Positions 63,001 through 64,000 of a stretch of 64,000 bases of DNA are shown piece after piece. Source of the stretch: Limnomonas spitsbergensis (lineage: Eukaryota > Chlorophyta > Chlorophyceae > Chlamydomonadales); contig JAYJMM010000080.1 of NCBI GenBank assembly GCA_037349105.1, positions 1,426,001-1,490,000 on the forward strand, in the 5' to 3' direction. Position 1 is the first letter of the stretch. Every line of letters starts with the position of its first letter. The notes under the pieces were generated by a model that saw nothing but the letters and a program-made list of their open reading frames with translations, was not told the DNA's origin and did no database searches. A program made the position numbers and the translations under genes.

Positions 63001-63748
63001 GCAACGGCCGGGCTGAATATGTGGGTGTTGTTTGAAATTAAACCCAAACTCTTGTGCGAAGGCTGGGCCCAGCGTGCGGGTGTTATTTGAAAACAAACCT
63101 GAACCTTGGTGCAAAAGCTGGACTCAGCATGTGGGTGCTGTTGGGAAATAAATCTCAACCTTCGTGCAAATGCTGGGATCAGCATTCGGGCCCTGTTTGA
63201 TTTGAATCATGCTTCACCCTAATACTGGGCTCACTACATGGGTGCTGTTGGACCAAGACCCTCCAACTTGCATGCAAAGGCTGGGCTGGCCATATAGGTG
63301 CTGTTTGATATGGGGTGACGGGGGGTGGGCTCTTTTCGTGAGACCAGGGGGTGAGACCATACAGGAGAGCGAGGCTGTGGAGAGGCTGATGACTGAGGCC
63401 AGAGGGTAGAGGCCAATGCCTGAGATCAGGTGGAGAGGCCGATGTAAATTGGTGAATGCAATTGTTGAACAATGCTTTCCCGTACGTTGTTATTTCCAAA
63501 CCCTGCGCAACAACCAACATCACATCTGGCATTTCATGCTTGAAGACTTGGTTTTCAGCATTACAATCCTAAAGCCAGGCCCAAAACCCTGAATGAAGGG
63601 CCCAAAACCCTGAATGAAGGTGATTCACTACCTGCATGACATTCCACGCTGCAGGTATGACGACCTTGTGTCCAGCATGGCCAAGCGAGAGCACCGGGAG
63701 ATTGTCACAGACATGGTGACACGGACAACGGCGGCCTTCTGTAGAGAG
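60038..63748 (+). CDS. PHLOEM PROTEIN 2-LIKE A10-type protein, 3' incomplete
   Basis: Deduced exons: 60038-60517, 61345-61500, 62860-63020, 63655-63748, all GT-AG and in phase (last two joined within a Met codon, AT then G). The gene runs on past the window. About 297 residues are visible. An N-terminal hydrophobic segment (VLTVGAAALATYYAYRAYNA, about residues 24-43) could be a membrane anchor. Then come a Ser/Pro linker, SISSACAMLATDLQTFL, LPVSLRQLTRLLQSDEVQTL, SDRGRSLLGVAVGIASKNAT and MYDDLVSSMAKREHREIVTD. The order of an anchor, a DLxxFL helix, an IPxSLRQLxxxxxSDE block and the late YDxxxxxxxxxKHE-type block matches the land-plant PP2-A10-like family as I remember it. That family is poorly understood despite its name and lacks an obvious lectin core. 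ATG 60038 is chosen as the first Met in the frame. Intron 3 and the region after exon 3 contain arrays. Confidence 0.75.
61540..62110 (+). repeat. about 42 bp GCATGGGGACTTGG-type array in PP2-A10-like gene intron
   Basis: About 13 units of GTAGGCTGCATGGGGACTTG with GGGGTGTAGGCTGCATCGCA. It begins about 35 bases after the donor of exon 61345-61500. The first unit, GCTGCATGGGGATGCAG, is intron sequence, so no exon part is copied here. Confidence 0.93.
62590..62790 (-). repeat. TTCAGCTACA dispersed element copy
   Basis: On the minus strand: CGGCTACATTTCAGCTACAT, TACTGTTGCTTGGGTCTCCA, GTCGGTCAAGATTTGGTCCC, AATGGGCCCCAAGGCAGCTG, TGGAGCACACTGTCAGC. Family order is kept. It lies just before exon 62860-63020. 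Confidence 0.6.
63005..63290 (+). repeat. about 55-60 bp array of exon donor junction
   Basis: The end of exon 62860-63020 with donor, GGGCTGAATAT then GTGGGTGTTGTTTGAAA, is followed by four decayed copies (GGGCCCAGCGTGCGGGTGTT, GGACTCAGCATGTGGGTGCT, GGGATCAGCATTCGGGCCCT, GGGCTCACTACATGGGTGCT). Spacers share AACCTTNGTGCAAANGCTGG. Confidence 0.88.
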
Positions 63749-63759
63749 GTGTGAGACTT

Positions 63760-64000
63760 TTTGAGCTGCTAGGGTCTAGATTTCAAGGGTTGACGCTGCT
63801 ACCTCACTGAAGTATAGCTTACTATCCTACTATGGTATATGCTGCTGGCCTACTAGGAGCAAGACTACTAGGGTTTAGGCTACTAGACTACTAGGGTATG
63901 GGCTACTAGATTGTCACGGCCTAGAATTCAAAGGTCTATGCTAGTGGCCTACTAGGGTCTAGGCTGCTAGCCTGCTAGGCTAAAGGCTACTAGCCTGCTA
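63760..64000 (+). repeat. CTAG-rich degenerate array at window end
   Basis: Degenerate units of CTACTAGGGTCTAGGCTACT type, 20-35 bp, starting soon after the donor of exon 63655-63748 and running off the window. No coding signal. Confidence 0.8.

Noticed and set aside
1..64000. tRNA, rRNA or other structured RNA genes
   Set aside because: I looked for T-loop GGTTCGAATCC-type motifs with a matching A box and for conserved rRNA words and found none I could support.

Overview
The window is nuclear DNA of a eukaryote, almost certainly a green alga. It is intron-rich with GT-AG splice sites and mixed GC content. Short CCCTAAA-type blocks lie inside introns, and most bases are minisatellite. Three genes point to the green lineage: a uracil-DNA glycosylase with the plant-type [12 protein letters not shown] active-site loop, a PHLOEM PROTEIN 2-LIKE A10-type protein, and an F-box/leucine-rich-repeat protein. 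A chlamydomonad or prasinophyte would fit. I cannot name the species.

Layout. 1-2.7 kb: repeats, a decayed possible ion-channel fragment and part of an unknown minus-strand gene. 2.70-8.34 kb, plus strand: a complete seven-exon UNG gene whose deduced exons add up exactly to 307 codons plus stop. 8.4-10.2 kb: no firm gene. 10.4-24.5 kb, minus strand: one F-box/LRR gene, at least 14 exons recognised. 24.5-25.9 kb: a 38-42 bp array at the F-box exon. 26.2-28.3 kb: dispersed repeats and an unknown minus-strand gene. 28.7-30.8 kb, plus strand: a repeat-rich protein with a C2HC-like finger, probably transposon-related. 31-35.3 kb: mostly unexplained sequence and local tandem repeats. 35.76-54.68 kb, minus strand: one long gene, or two adjacent ones, with TPR-like segments and a very large Ala/Pro/Ser-rich last exon. 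54.7-57.1 kb: unassigned. 57.3-59.7 kb: a cluster of small inverted-repeat elements. 60.04 kb to beyond the window end, plus strand: the PP2-A10-like gene.

The most striking observation is structural. Almost every exon, in all four well-supported multi-exon genes, lies beside tandem copies of its own exon/intron boundary. The copied unit carries the last or first part of the exon, the splice dinucleotide and the start of the intron, repeated from one extra copy to about 35. The minisatellites that fill the introns are therefore mostly amplified splice junctions. Many unit lengths are multiples of three, so the arrays stay open in frame and produce long spurious repetitive ORFs.

A second layer is a family of about 200 bp dispersed elements headed by TTCAGCTACA, with at least nine copies on both strands. 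The head of this element also occurs inside the largest LRR-gene array.
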